DNA of 21,752 nt from an uncultured Planctomycetia bacterium (GTDB lineage Bacteria > Planctomycetota > UBA1135 > GCA-002686595), in assembly GCA_938003765.1 (NCBI GenBank), contig CALKYE010000045.1:1-21752 (forward strand). The letters run 5' to 3'. The notes below the pieces were generated by a model, which was not told the origin of the DNA, searched no databases, and was given only the letters and a program-made list of their open reading frames with translations. How positions within the stretch are numbered: the first letter of the stretch is position 1; each line of letters begins with the position of its first letter. Positions 1 to 7,299 of this stretch are shown here, piece after piece. The position numbers and the translations under genes are program-made.

Positions 1-554
1 GAAGTCGCGCCTGACGTAGAGCCAGAAGCCGCGCCAGCACTCGCTCCAGGGTTCGTTCCAGGGTTCGTTCCAGGCCGCACGCCCGAGGCAGCGTCCGCCG
101 CGTCGGCGACCGATTCGTCGCTCCCGTTCGCTTCACGCGCCGCAGCGTCGGGAGTCCGCACGTCCGGCGCCTGATAGCCCGCGTACGGAACACGCAGGCG
201 CAGCACCCGCCGACCGGTGAACGCGTCCTCGCGCTCCTCCGACTGGAAGGTCGCGAGCACCTCGCGCCCGAGCAGGTCGGTCGGGACGATCTCGACCTGG
301 CCGCTGACGTCCAGACCGAGCGCGTCGAGCACGTGCTTGACGCGTCGGATGCCGCGCTCGCTCCAGGTCAGGCTGTCCCAGCCCGCGGTGCGCCCCGCGT
401 AGTCGCCGGCCGCAACCTCGAGGCGCAGGCTCCAGCGTGGGCTCCCGTCGCGCGATACGCCCTCGCGCACCTCGGCGACGCGGCAGGCGTAGCGGCCCTC
501 GGGGATCGAGATGAACGAATCGATGTCGTCGATGCGGCTGAAGTCGTACTGCAC
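1..554 (-). CDS. DUF669-like protein, 3' end outside the window
   Basis: This minus-strand gene starts at 554 and stays open to the left edge, giving 184 visible residues. Residues 1-130 form a compact beta-rich domain. It opens with MQYDFSRIDDIDSF, continues with an IPEGRYACRV strand, a GDYAGRTAGWDSLTW segment and an LGLDVSGQ turn, and ends near VPYAGYQAP. This pattern matches the DUF669 family, which is found mainly in phages and is often encoded near replication or recombination genes; its biochemical role is not established. Residues 131-184 are a low-complexity tail rich in Ala, Ser, Gly and Asp, with a TNPG repeat. The start is GTG, chosen because GAGGGAGA lies just upstream and because the domain begins there; no ATG occurs nearby in this frame. 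The left neighbour is unseen, so whether this is a prophage remnant cannot be decided here. The family call is from pattern memory and moderately sure; that the frame is coding is quite sure. Confidence 0.65.
   Translation of the reverse strand, partial: MQYDFSRIDDIDSFISIPEGRYACRVAEVREGVSRDGSPRWSLRLEVAAGDYAGRTAGWDSLTWSERGIRRVKHVLDALGLDVSGQVEIVPTDLLGREVLATFQSEEREDAFTGRRVLRLRVPYAGYQAPDVRTPDAAAREANGSDESVADAADAASGVRPGTNPGTNPGASAGAASGSTSGAT
49..72. repeat. 12-bp tandem repeat inside the DUF669-like gene
   Basis: Two adjacent perfect copies of GGGTTCGTTCCA lie at 49-60 and 61-72, with a partial further copy (CCAGG) on each side. The unit is a multiple of three, so it adds in-frame Thr-Asn-Pro-Gly blocks to the flexible C-terminal tail without breaking the frame. 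Such a repeat could change copy number by slippage. Confidence 0.85.
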
Positions 555-861
555 GGCGTCTCCCTCGCCCTGGGACTCGGCGCGAGAGCGGACCGTCCTC
601 CTCGCGCACGGGGAGCTGGACTGGAGCGCGGCGCGCGAGGTTGCAGCCGATCGCGAAAGGCGTGTGTCAGAGCGGCGCGAGGGCGCGTCTCAGCAGCCGC
701 CCGCGCGTACGGTGCGACGCGGCGAGTCGAAGCGCTTGCGGCAGAGCACAGGCCCGCCGAGACTTCCTCGTGCTCGGCAGAGGTCCCGCGCGCGATGTGC
801 GCACGACGCACTCGAGCCAACGCACTCCCGCTCGCCGTTCCGCACCCCTCGCTCACCGTCC
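555..861. other. Divergent intergenic region, 307 bp
   Basis: This stretch separates the minus-strand DUF669-like gene from the plus-strand metallopeptidase and should hold both promoters. Apart from the ribosome binding site at 559-566 I see no clear -10/-35 boxes, long inverted repeat or convincing small gene. Frames open across it give arginine-rich, low-complexity translations typical of chance frames in GC-rich DNA. Confidence 0.5.
559..566 (-). promoter_or_regulatory. Ribosome binding site deciding a GTG start
   Basis: Read on the minus strand this is GAGGGAGA, four bases before the GTG codon at 554-552. It is the main reason to start the DUF669-like protein at GTG rather than at a more distant codon. 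Confidence 0.6.
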
Positions 862-2103
862 ATGCGCAAGCTCCTCACCGCCGCGGCCTGCTCCCCCTTC
901 GAGCTGCTTCGCGGAACGCTGGGCGCCGCGCTGCTCGCCCTGCCTGCGCTGGCCGGCGACGTGGTCACGCTCAAGGACGGCAAGCGGCTCGAGGGCCGCG
1001 TCGTCCGCGACACCTCGCGCGACGTCGTCGTGCGCGTCGGCAGCAACGAGCGCCGCGTCGACGCGAAGGACGTCAGCTCGGTCTCGTCCGCCGCGCGCAA
1101 ACTCGGCGAGGCGATGACGGTCTGGGAACGCCTCAGCCCGGCCGACACGCGCGCCGTGCGCGAGCTCGCGCTGCAGTGCAAGACGGCCGAGCTCACGCGG
1201 GAGGCGCGCGTGTTCGCGCTCTACGGCCTCACGCTCGCGCCGCTGGACGAGACGCTGCACGAGCTCGCCGGCCACGAGAAGCGCGGCGAGACCTGGCTCG
1301 TGCGCGACGGCGCCAAGCGCGAGGCCTTCGCCAAGCGCTTCGAACGCAAGCTCGACTGGGGCGCCGCCTGGGAGCTCGAGACGACGCACTTCGCGGTGCG
1401 CTGCAACCTGCCGCTCCGCGACGCCGTGGCCTGCGCGATCGAGCTCGAGCTGTGCTACCGCGCCTTCTTCGGCTGGTTCGCGGAGGAGCTGCCGCTGTAC
1501 GAGCCGTCGCAGCCGATGAAGGCCAACGTCTACGCGAACAGCGCCGAGTACCCCGAGCTCAGCGGGCGCACCGCGTACTTCGAGCCCGTCGCCAACGTGC
1601 TCCACGTGAACGCCGCGGGCGGACTGGAATTGGGCGCGCTCGTCCACGAGGCCACGCACCAGCTCCTGTTCAACACCTCGGCCAACACCAAGGCGGCGCT
1701 CGGCGCAGTTCCGGCGTGGCTGGACGAGGGCCTGGCCGAGTACATGGCCGCCTGCCGCGAGGGCATCTGCTCGCGCGCGGCGTACTCCAAGGGCAAGCCG
1801 AACCGCGAACATTTCGCCCGCCACCGCACCGCACAGAAGCCCTTCGACCTCTCGCGCGTGCTGGCCTTCAGCCAGGGCGACTTCATGGCCTCGTCGAACT
1901 CCGACCTCAAGTACTCGCAGGCCTACACGCTCGTGCACTTCTGCCTTCACGGCGGCGGCGACGAGCAGAGCGCGCGCTTCTTCGACTTCTTCCGCCGCGC
2001 CTACGCCGGCAAGTCCTCGATGACGGCCTTCAAGGACGCGATGGTGGTCAAGGAGAAGGAACTCGAGGCCGCCTGGCGCGAGTACGTCGCGCACGAAGGC
2101 TGA
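862..2103 (+). CDS. Secreted HExxH zinc metallopeptidase (DUF1570-like)
   Basis: The 413-residue protein begins with a signal peptide (hydrophobic to about residue 30, likely cut after ALA at 31). A short beta-rich segment follows at about 33-75 (VVTLKDGKRLEGRVV and on), of a type often seen at the front of planctomycete secreted proteins. The catalytic part carries HEATH at 262-266, giving two zinc-ligand histidines and the catalytic glutamate, followed by WLDEGLAEYM at 286-295, where E289 or E293 can supply the third ligand. This gluzincin arrangement and spacing fit the DUF1570-like peptidases; the substrate is unknown. The ATG at 862 is chosen because the signal peptide begins there, though no good Shine-Dalgarno sequence precedes it. 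The stop abuts the last codon of the convergent subtilisin-like gene with no space between, so the two transcripts must meet. The peptidase fold is well supported; secretion is inferred. Confidence 0.85.
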   Translation: MRKLLTAAACSPFELLRGTLGAALLALPALAGDVVTLKDGKRLEGRVVRDTSRDVVVRVGSNERRVDAKDVSSVSSAARKLGEAMTVWERLSPADTRAVRELALQCKTAELTREARVFALYGLTLAPLDETLHELAGHEKRGETWLVRDGAKREAFAKRFERKLDWGAAWELETTHFAVRCNLPLRDAVACAIELELCYRAFFGWFAEELPLYEPSQPMKANVYANSAEYPELSGRTAYFEPVANVLHVNAAGGLELGALVHEATHQLLFNTSANTKAALGAVPAWLDEGLAEYMAACREGICSRAAYSKGKPNREHFARHRTAQKPFDLSRVLAFSQGDFMASSNSDLKYSQAYTLVHFCLHGGGDEQSARFFDFFRRAYAGKSSMTAFKDAMVVKEKELEAAWREYVAHEG

Positions 2104-3864
2104 TCAGCGGCAGAACGAGACCGCGAGGCCGTTGGTGAGGCCGACGGTCGTGCCATCGGGGTGCGCGGGGTCGCGGAACCAGAACTGGTAGTAGCGCGTC
2201 TGCCCCACCATGCCCGCGTCGACCGGCACGGGGATCGACACCGCGCCGTTCGCGTCGGTCTGGACGACGCCCATGCGCTGCGTCGGCGCTGCGACCCACT
2301 TCACGCCGCCCTGGAACGGCGCGGACGCCGGCGCGAGTCCCCAGAAGGCCACGCCCGCGACGTTGGGGAGCGCCTGCGTCACGCGCAGCTCGAAGTCGTC
2401 CTGCTCATGGCTGGCGAAGCCTTCGAAGCCCAGCAGCGCTTCCTGGCCGAGCGACGTGAGCTTGCCCGATCCGTACGCGACCGGATCGGCGCAGCGCAGT
2501 TCCCAGGCGACGGCGACGTTCCACGGCGCGAGTGCGTCGGCCGTGCGGCGCAGCTCGAGCACGTACGAGCCGGGCTGCAGCCCCGTGACGTAGAGGTGCT
2601 CGACGTTGTCGACAGCGCTCGCGCTGCGCACGTTGCCGCCGGCGAACGCAGCGACACCGCTGTCGCCGACCAGCGACCCCAGCGCGCCCGATCCGTCGAT
2701 CGACCACAGTTCGAGGTCGAACTCGGGCCGGCTGAAGCTGCCGAAGTTGGTCGCGGTCTGGCGGTTCCAGGTGGCGACGATCGAGACGAAGGGCTTCGCG
2801 CGCTCGACGTCGAAGCGCCAGAAGCGACTGGAGTTCGAGGCCGTGAGCACGCGCTCCCAACCGGCGTGCGCGATCGGAAGCGCGGCCGCGGCGCTCGGAG
2901 CGCTGGGCTGCTCGCCGCCGGTCAGGATCCAGTGCGCGTGGTTCACGTCGAGTTCGTCCGCGCCCCACAGCGGGTCGAGCGGCGTCGTGGTCTCGCCGCG
3001 CAGCGGGCCGCTCGTCAACGCGCCGTTCGACCAGCCCGAGCGGTGCTCGGCGCCCGCCATGAGCGCGGCCTTGATGACCTCGGGGCGCTGTGCGTTGTCG
3101 TTGCCGACGAGCGAGGGCCACGTGCGCGCCGTTTCGACCAGCAGTGTCGCGCCACCGGCGACGAGCGGCGTGGCGAAGCTCGTGGCGCCGGCCGGCGCGA
3201 CCATCTCGGGCTTCATGCGGCCCGGGCGGTCGAAGCCCGCGAGCGTCGGACCGGCGCGGTGCTGACCGTCGCTGCGCCCGACCGAGAGGCCGTTGAAGGC
3301 GTGGCTGAGCAACGGCACGTCGAGCGCTCCGGCGCCGTTGTTCACTCCCGACGCGACCACGAGCCCCTGGCTCTCGATCGCGAAGTCGAGCTTGCGCATC
3401 TGGATGTTGGCCGCGCTGCCGCCCGCGCCGATCCACGAGTTGTTGAGCACCTTGAACAGCGCGGTGTGCGGAGGCGTCGGGCCGCTGCCGTTGATGAAGC
3501 CGTTCGAGAGCCAGTGGCCGGCCTCGTAGCAGTCGACGTCGACCGGGCCGGGCGCGACGCCGGTCGCTGAGCCGTAGTAGTACTGACCGACTGCCGTGGC
3601 GTGGCCGCTGCTCCCCGACAGTCCGCTGAACCCGTTGAAGGACTTGCCGGTGAACTCAGAGTGCGAAGGGTCGGGCAGGTATCCGGGCGCGGAGGCTTCG
3701 ACCTGCCCGACGCGCACTCCTGCTCCCGTGGGAGTCAGCGCGGATCCCACCCGCGCGCGCAGTGCTGTGAGTCCCGTGAGGTCGGCGATGCTCTGAGCGC
3801 GCGCCGATCCGCACAGGGCGGTTGCGGACCAGGCGATGACAACGGCGAGTCGGGCGCAGCTCAT
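2104..3864 (-). CDS. Secreted subtilisin-like (S8) serine peptidase homologue
   Basis: The 586-residue protein starts with a signal peptide ending near residue 23 (ARA before QS). The S8 core spans about 45-290. The histidine motif is SGHATAVG (H88), an NNSW segment follows at 141-144, VNNGAG at 174-179 can supply the oxyanion asparagine, and the serine motif is GATSFATP (S229). At the usual Asp strand the protein reads GVRVGQVEAS, so Glu56 stands where Asp is expected. Residues about 300-457 are a beta-rich region with a pre-peptidase-like stretch. Residues 458-586 form a C-terminal module starting CADPVAYGSGKL and ending with YYQFWFRDP and GLTNGL, related to the ends of the two FG-GAP proteins at 4979-6529 and 9164-10843. 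ATG at 3864 is preferred over an upstream in-frame ATG at 3981 because the signal peptide begins there and the extension is arginine/proline-rich. Activity is uncertain because of Glu56. Confidence 0.85.
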   Translation of the reverse strand: MSCARLAVVIAWSATALCGSARAQSIADLTGLTALRARVGSALTPTGAGVRVGQVEASAPGYLPDPSHSEFTGKSFNGFSGLSGSSGHATAVGQYYYGSATGVAPGPVDVDCYEAGHWLSNGFINGSGPTPPHTALFKVLNNSWIGAGGSAANIQMRKLDFAIESQGLVVASGVNNGAGALDVPLLSHAFNGLSVGRSDGQHRAGPTLAGFDRPGRMKPEMVAPAGATSFATPLVAGGATLLVETARTWPSLVGNDNAQRPEVIKAALMAGAEHRSGWSNGALTSGPLRGETTTPLDPLWGADELDVNHAHWILTGGEQPSAPSAAAALPIAHAGWERVLTASNSSRFWRFDVERAKPFVSIVATWNRQTATNFGSFSRPEFDLELWSIDGSGALGSLVGDSGVAAFAGGNVRSASAVDNVEHLYVTGLQPGSYVLELRRTADALAPWNVAVAWELRCADPVAYGSGKLTSLGQEALLGFEGFASHEQDDFELRVTQALPNVAGVAFWGLAPASAPFQGGVKWVAAPTQRMGVVQTDANGAVSIPVPVDAGMVGQTRYYQFWFRDPAHPDGTTVGLTNGLAVSFCR

Positions 3865-3987
3865 CGACGGCGGCTCTCCACGGAGATGCAGACGCAAAGG
3901 CAAGCGAGGCGGACGGCGCGGCGATCGTACCCCACTCGCGCGAGCGCCGGGGCGCGGCGGCGCAGACCAACAAGACCTCAACGAAGC

Positions 3988-4030
3988 GCGCCGGGCGCCG
4001 CGGTCGTGCTCGACCCGCGGCGCCCGGCGC
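3988..4030 (-). terminator. Strong hairpin downstream of the SOD gene
   Basis: Perfect 16-bp arms at 3988-4003 (GCGCCGGGCGCCGCGG) and 4015-4030 flank an 11-base loop. The hairpin lies 23 bp past the SOD stop codon on the minus strand. No U-run follows, which is usual in very GC-rich genomes, so termination may be factor-assisted. Confidence 0.7.
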
Positions 4031-4053
4031 AGTGCTCGACGAAGCGGAGCGGC

Positions 4054-4836
4054 TCAGCCCAGGTTCTGCTCGGCGAACTCCCAGTTGACGAGCTTCTCGA
4101 GGAAGGCCGCGACGTAGTCGGGGCGCTTGTTCTGGAAGTCGAGGTAGTAGGCGTGCTCCCACACGTCGATCGTGAGCAGGCACTTCTTGCCTTGCGCCAT
4201 CGGCGTCTCGGCGTTCGGCGTCTTGACCACGGCGAGCTTGCCGCCGTCTTCGATCAGCCACGCCCAGCCCGAGCCGAACTGCGTCTTCGCGGCTTCGCTG
4301 AAGGCCGTCTTGAACTTGTCGAAGTCGCCGAACGACGCGTTGATCCTGTCGAGGATGCGGCCCCGGGGAGCGCCGCCGCCGCCCGGTCGCATCGAGTTCC
4401 AGAAGAAGGTGTGGTTCCACACCTGCGCGGCGTTGTTGAAGATCCCGGCCTTCGAGCTGTCGCCCGCGACCTTCTTGACCAGCGCCTCGAGCGACATGGC
4501 CGAGAGTTCGGCGTTGTCCTTGATCAGGTTGTTGAGGTTGTCGACGTACGCCTTGTGGTGCTTGGCGTAGTGGAAGCTGAAGGTCTTGGCGCTCATCACC
4601 GGCTCGAGCGCGGTGTCGGCGTACGGCAGGGAAGGCAGGGCGTGCGGGGCGGCTTGAGTGGTCATGATCGTCGGAGTGGGGTTGGAAGGTTGGGTCGAGT
4701 GGGTGTGTGCGGGTGCGGCGCCGCTCGAGGTGCTCGAACAGCCGACCGCGATCAGGCCTGCGCCTGCGGCGGCGCCGGCCACGACCTCGCGGCGGCTCAA
4801 TCCGCGCGCGACGGGCTCTCGATTCGATTGGGTCAT
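4054..4836 (-). CDS. sodB: Exported iron superoxide dismutase
   Basis: The 260-residue protein has a full Fe/Mn-SOD domain from about residue 68 to the end, closely like E. coli SodB. Metal ligands are visible as H89 (FHYAKHH), H142 (WNHTFFWN), D224 and H228 (DVWEHAYY). The NNAAQVWNH motif, with Gln before the second ligand, is the iron-type signature. It removes superoxide by dismutation to peroxide and oxygen. Unlike ordinary SodB it has about 67 extra N-terminal residues: a twin-arginine motif (SRREVV, R15-R16), a hydrophobic stretch and a possible lipobox ending at Cys33, then a Ser/Thr/Pro-rich linker. This points to Tat export of the folded enzyme and lipid anchoring outside the cytoplasmic membrane. 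The ATG at 4836 is supported by GGAG about nine bases upstream. An internal Met at residue 58 could start a cytosolic form but has no ribosome binding site. Enzyme call very sure; lipoprotein less so, because position -3 is Ala. Confidence 0.95.
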   Translation of the reverse strand: MTQSNREPVARGLSRREVVAGAAAGAGLIAVGCSSTSSGAAPAHTHSTQPSNPTPTIMTTQAAPHALPSLPYADTALEPVMSAKTFSFHYAKHHKAYVDNLNNLIKDNAELSAMSLEALVKKVAGDSSKAGIFNNAAQVWNHTFFWNSMRPGGGGAPRGRILDRINASFGDFDKFKTAFSEAAKTQFGSGWAWLIEDGGKLAVVKTPNAETPMAQGKKCLLTIDVWEHAYYLDFQNKRPDYVAAFLEKLVNWEFAEQNLG

Positions 4837-4916
4837 GTGCTTGGGCTCCACGGGGGCTGGGGTCAAGTCGGCAGTTTACGTGAGAGCGGCGCGGTTCCAA
4901 CCCTGCCCGACTCGCG

Positions 4917-4931
4917 GCGCGCGCGCGCGCG
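4917..4931. repeat. Alternating GC tract
   Basis: Fifteen bases of strictly alternating G and C lie in the 142-bp gap between the SOD gene and the next gene. Such tracts can adopt Z-DNA and are prone to length change; no function is evident here. Confidence 0.6.
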
Positions 4932-4978
4932 GACGCAACGCGCTTGCGCACGGCGACAAGCGCCCGTTCGGGCTCGCG

Positions 4979-6529
4979 TCAGTTCTGGATCGTGAACTCG
5001 ATCGCTTCGCTCGAGGCCAACGCGCTGGGACCGTCGGGATCGCGGAAGGTCCACTGCGCGTTCACCGTGACGCCCGCCATGAGTTGCGGCGCGGATCCGC
5101 TTTGGATCAACGCATTGAAGTCGACGCTGAGCGCTCCGCTGCAGTCCGTTCCAGTCGTCGATCCGCCGCTGAGTTGGCGCGCGACGAGTTCGCGCGGGGC
5201 CGCGAGGCAGCGAATGCCGCCGGGATAGGGCAGGAACTGCGGTCCGGCCAGCGTGAACACGAGCGAGCCGGGACGGCGGTTGGGAACGCTCGATGCGCTC
5301 AGCGTGAAGGGTTGCGCGCTCGTGACGCTCGGAACGCCGCTGAAGCCCATGCGCGAAACGCAGCCCGCCGCCGTGCGCTCGGGCACGCAGTGAACGCGCG
5401 CCGGATCGTGGTCGAGGCGGAAGGTGTAGAGCGCGCCGCGGTTCGTGTCGAAGCCGTCCTGTCCCGGAGCGCCGACGAGCAAGCGCGGGCCCGTGAGCGC
5501 CACGCCGTTGCCGAAGTTGTCGTCCGCGGCGAGGTCGCTCGAGCGCACGACCGTCTGCAAGCGCCAGCCGTCGTTGCGCGCGTAGAGATACACGGCGCCC
5601 GCGTCGGATCCGCCTTGGTCGTCGATGGGCGCGCCGACCGCGACGACGCCGTCCTGCAGAGCGATCCGCTTGCTCCAGCCCGTGGAGAGGCCCGCAGTCG
5701 GCAGCCCCGTGAGCTCTGCATCGAAGAACCAGCCTGAACCGGCATTGGCGAACACGTAGGCGCCTTCGCTCCACGCGCCCATCACCGCCAGGCCGCGGTC
5801 CATCACCAACTCGCCCCAGTTGATTCCGGCGCTCAGCCCCAACGAGGGCTGGGTCACTGCCCACAAGCCGTTCGAGCGCTCGAACGCTCGCAACGTCCAG
5901 CCGCCCTGCTCCGCGAACAGCGCGAGCATCTGATCGCCGTCGATCGCGACGCGCATGCCCAGCCGCGCGTTCGGCGCGCCGCCGTGGAGGATCTGCTGCA
6001 GCACGAGCGCCGAGCCCGTGTTCTCGTACACGTAGATGGCGCCTTCGGCCGTGTGCGCGTCGCTGCGCTCGGGGTTGGTGAAGAGCACCGTCGCCCCGTC
6101 GATCGCCGTCGCGAATCCGAACGTCCCCGCGGAGAACCCGTCAGGTGCGTTCAGCCAGGTCGAACTCCAGACCGCGCCGTTCTTGCGCATCACGTTCGCG
6201 CGCGGCGGACCGCTGCCCGCGGAGGGATGACCCGTCAACGCGAGACTGCTGGTGTACGAGAACGTCCAGTACTTCGCCGCGGCGGGGAGGTCCGAGAGGA
6301 ACTGCCAGCTCGGGCCGGCGCGGCGGTGCTCCTGAAACGAGACGGTCGAGCTGACGAAGCCGTGGAGCACCGCGAGGTTGTCGCCGTCGACGCGCAGCCC
6401 CCAACCGAACTTGTCGGTCAACACGCCGTACCCGTCGACCTTGCTCCGCTCGATCGCCGTGAGCGAAGTGTTCTGCGCGGCCGCCGCGGGAACCGAGAAC
6501 AACAACACAATCGCCCAACCTGCTCGCAT
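4979..6529 (-). CDS. Secreted FG-GAP-like beta-propeller protein
   Basis: The 516-residue protein starts with a signal peptide (MRAGWAIVLLFSVPAAAA, cut before Q19). Residues about 30-385 hold degenerate FG-GAP-like repeats. Each has a hydrophobic strand ending in a small acidic turn and a closing aromatic strand; clear examples are AEGAIYVYENTGS, DAGAVYLYARNDG and FGNGVALTGPRLLVGAPG. Six or seven can be counted, so a seven-bladed propeller is likely. Residues 390-516 are a C-terminal module (GFSGVPSVTSAQP, PYPGGIRCLAAPRE, QWTFRDPDG) related to the ends of the subtilisin-like protein and the FG-GAP protein at 9164-10843. Such proteins are extracellular or cell-surface, often binding ligands or calcium; no enzyme motif is seen. 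The ATG at 6529 is supported by GGAGGA seven bases upstream. An upstream in-frame ATG at 6583 gives no signal peptide and was rejected. Confidence 0.85.
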   Translation of the reverse strand: MRAGWAIVLLFSVPAAAAQNTSLTAIERSKVDGYGVLTDKFGWGLRVDGDNLAVLHGFVSSTVSFQEHRRAGPSWQFLSDLPAAAKYWTFSYTSSLALTGHPSAGSGPPRANVMRKNGAVWSSTWLNAPDGFSAGTFGFATAIDGATVLFTNPERSDAHTAEGAIYVYENTGSALVLQQILHGGAPNARLGMRVAIDGDQMLALFAEQGGWTLRAFERSNGLWAVTQPSLGLSAGINWGELVMDRGLAVMGAWSEGAYVFANAGSGWFFDAELTGLPTAGLSTGWSKRIALQDGVVAVGAPIDDQGGSDAGAVYLYARNDGWRLQTVVRSSDLAADDNFGNGVALTGPRLLVGAPGQDGFDTNRGALYTFRLDHDPARVHCVPERTAAGCVSRMGFSGVPSVTSAQPFTLSASSVPNRRPGSLVFTLAGPQFLPYPGGIRCLAAPRELVARQLSGGSTTGTDCSGALSVDFNALIQSGSAPQLMAGVTVNAQWTFRDPDGPSALASSEAIEFTIQN

Positions 6530-6536
6530 GACCGGT

Positions 6537-6542
6537 TCCTCC
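6537..6542 (-). promoter_or_regulatory. Ribosome binding site for the FG-GAP gene
   Basis: Read on the minus strand this is GGAGGA, seven bases before the ATG at 6529. It decides between this start and an upstream in-frame ATG. Confidence 0.7.
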
Positions 6543-6587
6543 GCATCGACGCCGCGATGCCTACATCGTCCGCCCGCTCTCACGCTA

Positions 6588-6605
6588 ACCGACGATGACG
6601 TCGGT
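6588..6605 (-). terminator. Short hairpin after the 6615-7235 gene
   Basis: Perfect 7-bp arms ACCGACG (6588-6594) and CGTCGGT (6599-6605) enclose a 4-base loop, about 10 bp beyond the stop of the upstream gene. The stem is short and no U-run follows, so termination is possible rather than shown. Confidence 0.4.
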
Positions 6606-6614
6606 GTGTGCGGC

Positions 6615-7235
6615 TCACTCGAGGCCGAAGCACGCCCCCGTCACGTATCCGCACGAGAACTCCAAGCTCGCGGTCAGCGACTCGCCCCTCTCGTCGACCT
6701 CGCGGACGTAGGTCCATTCCATGCCGCCGCCTTGCCGCCTCACTCGATCGGGCGCGCCCAACTCGTCGAGCACGCGCTGCGCCGTCCAAAGCAGGTAGCG
6801 CTTGGCGAGCAGCTCGTCGTGGTCCGTCTCCGGGTCGTACTCCCGCACGAACACCTCCGCTCGGTGCGGCCCCGTCGAGCTGAGGTCGAGCTCGACGTCG
6901 GAATGGAACGCGGGGCGGCTGCGGAGCGCTCGGAGCAGCTCGCGCATCTCGGTCAGTTCTCCTTGGAGTGTCCGCGGCGCGGCAGCTGCCGCAGCGCCGA
7001 CGACGGGCTCGCGGCCGGCAGCCAGCTCCTCGCGCAGTCGCCGCACCTCCTCGACGAGCGCGCGAAACTCCGCGGGCTCGACGAACTCGGCTCGCGGTGG
7101 CGCCGGAGCGGCAACACGATCGCTGTTCGCCACTAGCTGCGCATTGCGGTCACCCTCGAACATCATCGCGAGCCCCGCGCCCGCAATGACGCAAGCGCCG
7201 CCGGCCAGCACACCCAAGAGCGTCCGAGCTTCCAT
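6615..7235 (-). CDS. Membrane-anchored protein of unknown function
   Basis: The 206-residue protein begins with one hydrophobic segment (residues 5-26), with no obvious cleavage site, so it is probably a membrane anchor with the rest outside. Residues 53-75 (FVEPAEFRALVEEVRRLREEL) and 88-107 look helical and may form a short coiled coil, split by an Ala-rich linker. Residues 110-206 are a small mixed domain containing VLDELGAPDRV, GGGMEWTYV and two Cys in its last 12 residues (C195, C202). The LGAPDRV...MEWTY pattern faintly recalls small outer-membrane assembly-type domains (SmpA/OmlA-like), but the match is too weak to name. The start has GAGGAGG about eight bases upstream. It lies 64 bp downstream of the M19 peptidase gene and 85 bp before the FG-GAP gene on the same strand, so co-transcription is possible. 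The gene is clearly real; its job is unknown. Confidence 0.75.
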   Translation of the reverse strand: MEARTLLGVLAGGACVIAGAGLAMMFEGDRNAQLVANSDRVAAPAPPRAEFVEPAEFRALVEEVRRLREELAAGREPVVGAAAAAAPRTLQGELTEMRELLRALRSRPAFHSDVELDLSSTGPHRAEVFVREYDPETDHDELLAKRYLLWTAQRVLDELGAPDRVRRQGGGMEWTYVREVDERGESLTASLEFSCGYVTGACFGLE

Positions 7236-7299
7236 TCAGAGTCCTCCTCACAACCGGCTACCGCGCTGCCGTCAGTCGGCAACCGCCGTGCGGTGCAAC

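Noticed and set aside
333..2138. Long plus-strand frame overlapping the metallopeptidase
   Set aside because: Arginine/alanine-rich translation of another frame of the true gene; no domain seen.
2161..3570. Long plus-strand frame opposite the S8 gene
   Set aside because: Antisense shadow; GC-rich codons create open frames, and the minus strand has clear S8 motifs.
3865..3981. N-terminal extension of the S8 gene to an ATG at 3981
   Set aside because: Arg/Pro-rich, not signal-like; the signal peptide starts at 3864.
4492..4665. Internal SOD start at Met58
   Set aside because: No ribosome binding site before it, whereas the upstream ATG has GGAG and a Tat-like signal.
4934..4949. Weak CGCAA/TTGCG hairpin past the FG-GAP gene
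   Set aside because: Only five base pairs with no supporting context.
3601..4995. Long plus-strand frame opposite the SOD gene
   Set aside because: Shadow; the minus strand has all SOD ligands.
7267..7294. Two tiny hairpins (TGCCG/CGGCA and ACCGC/GCGGT) after the M19 gene
   Set aside because: Five-bp stems arise often by chance in GC-rich DNA; too weak for a terminator call.
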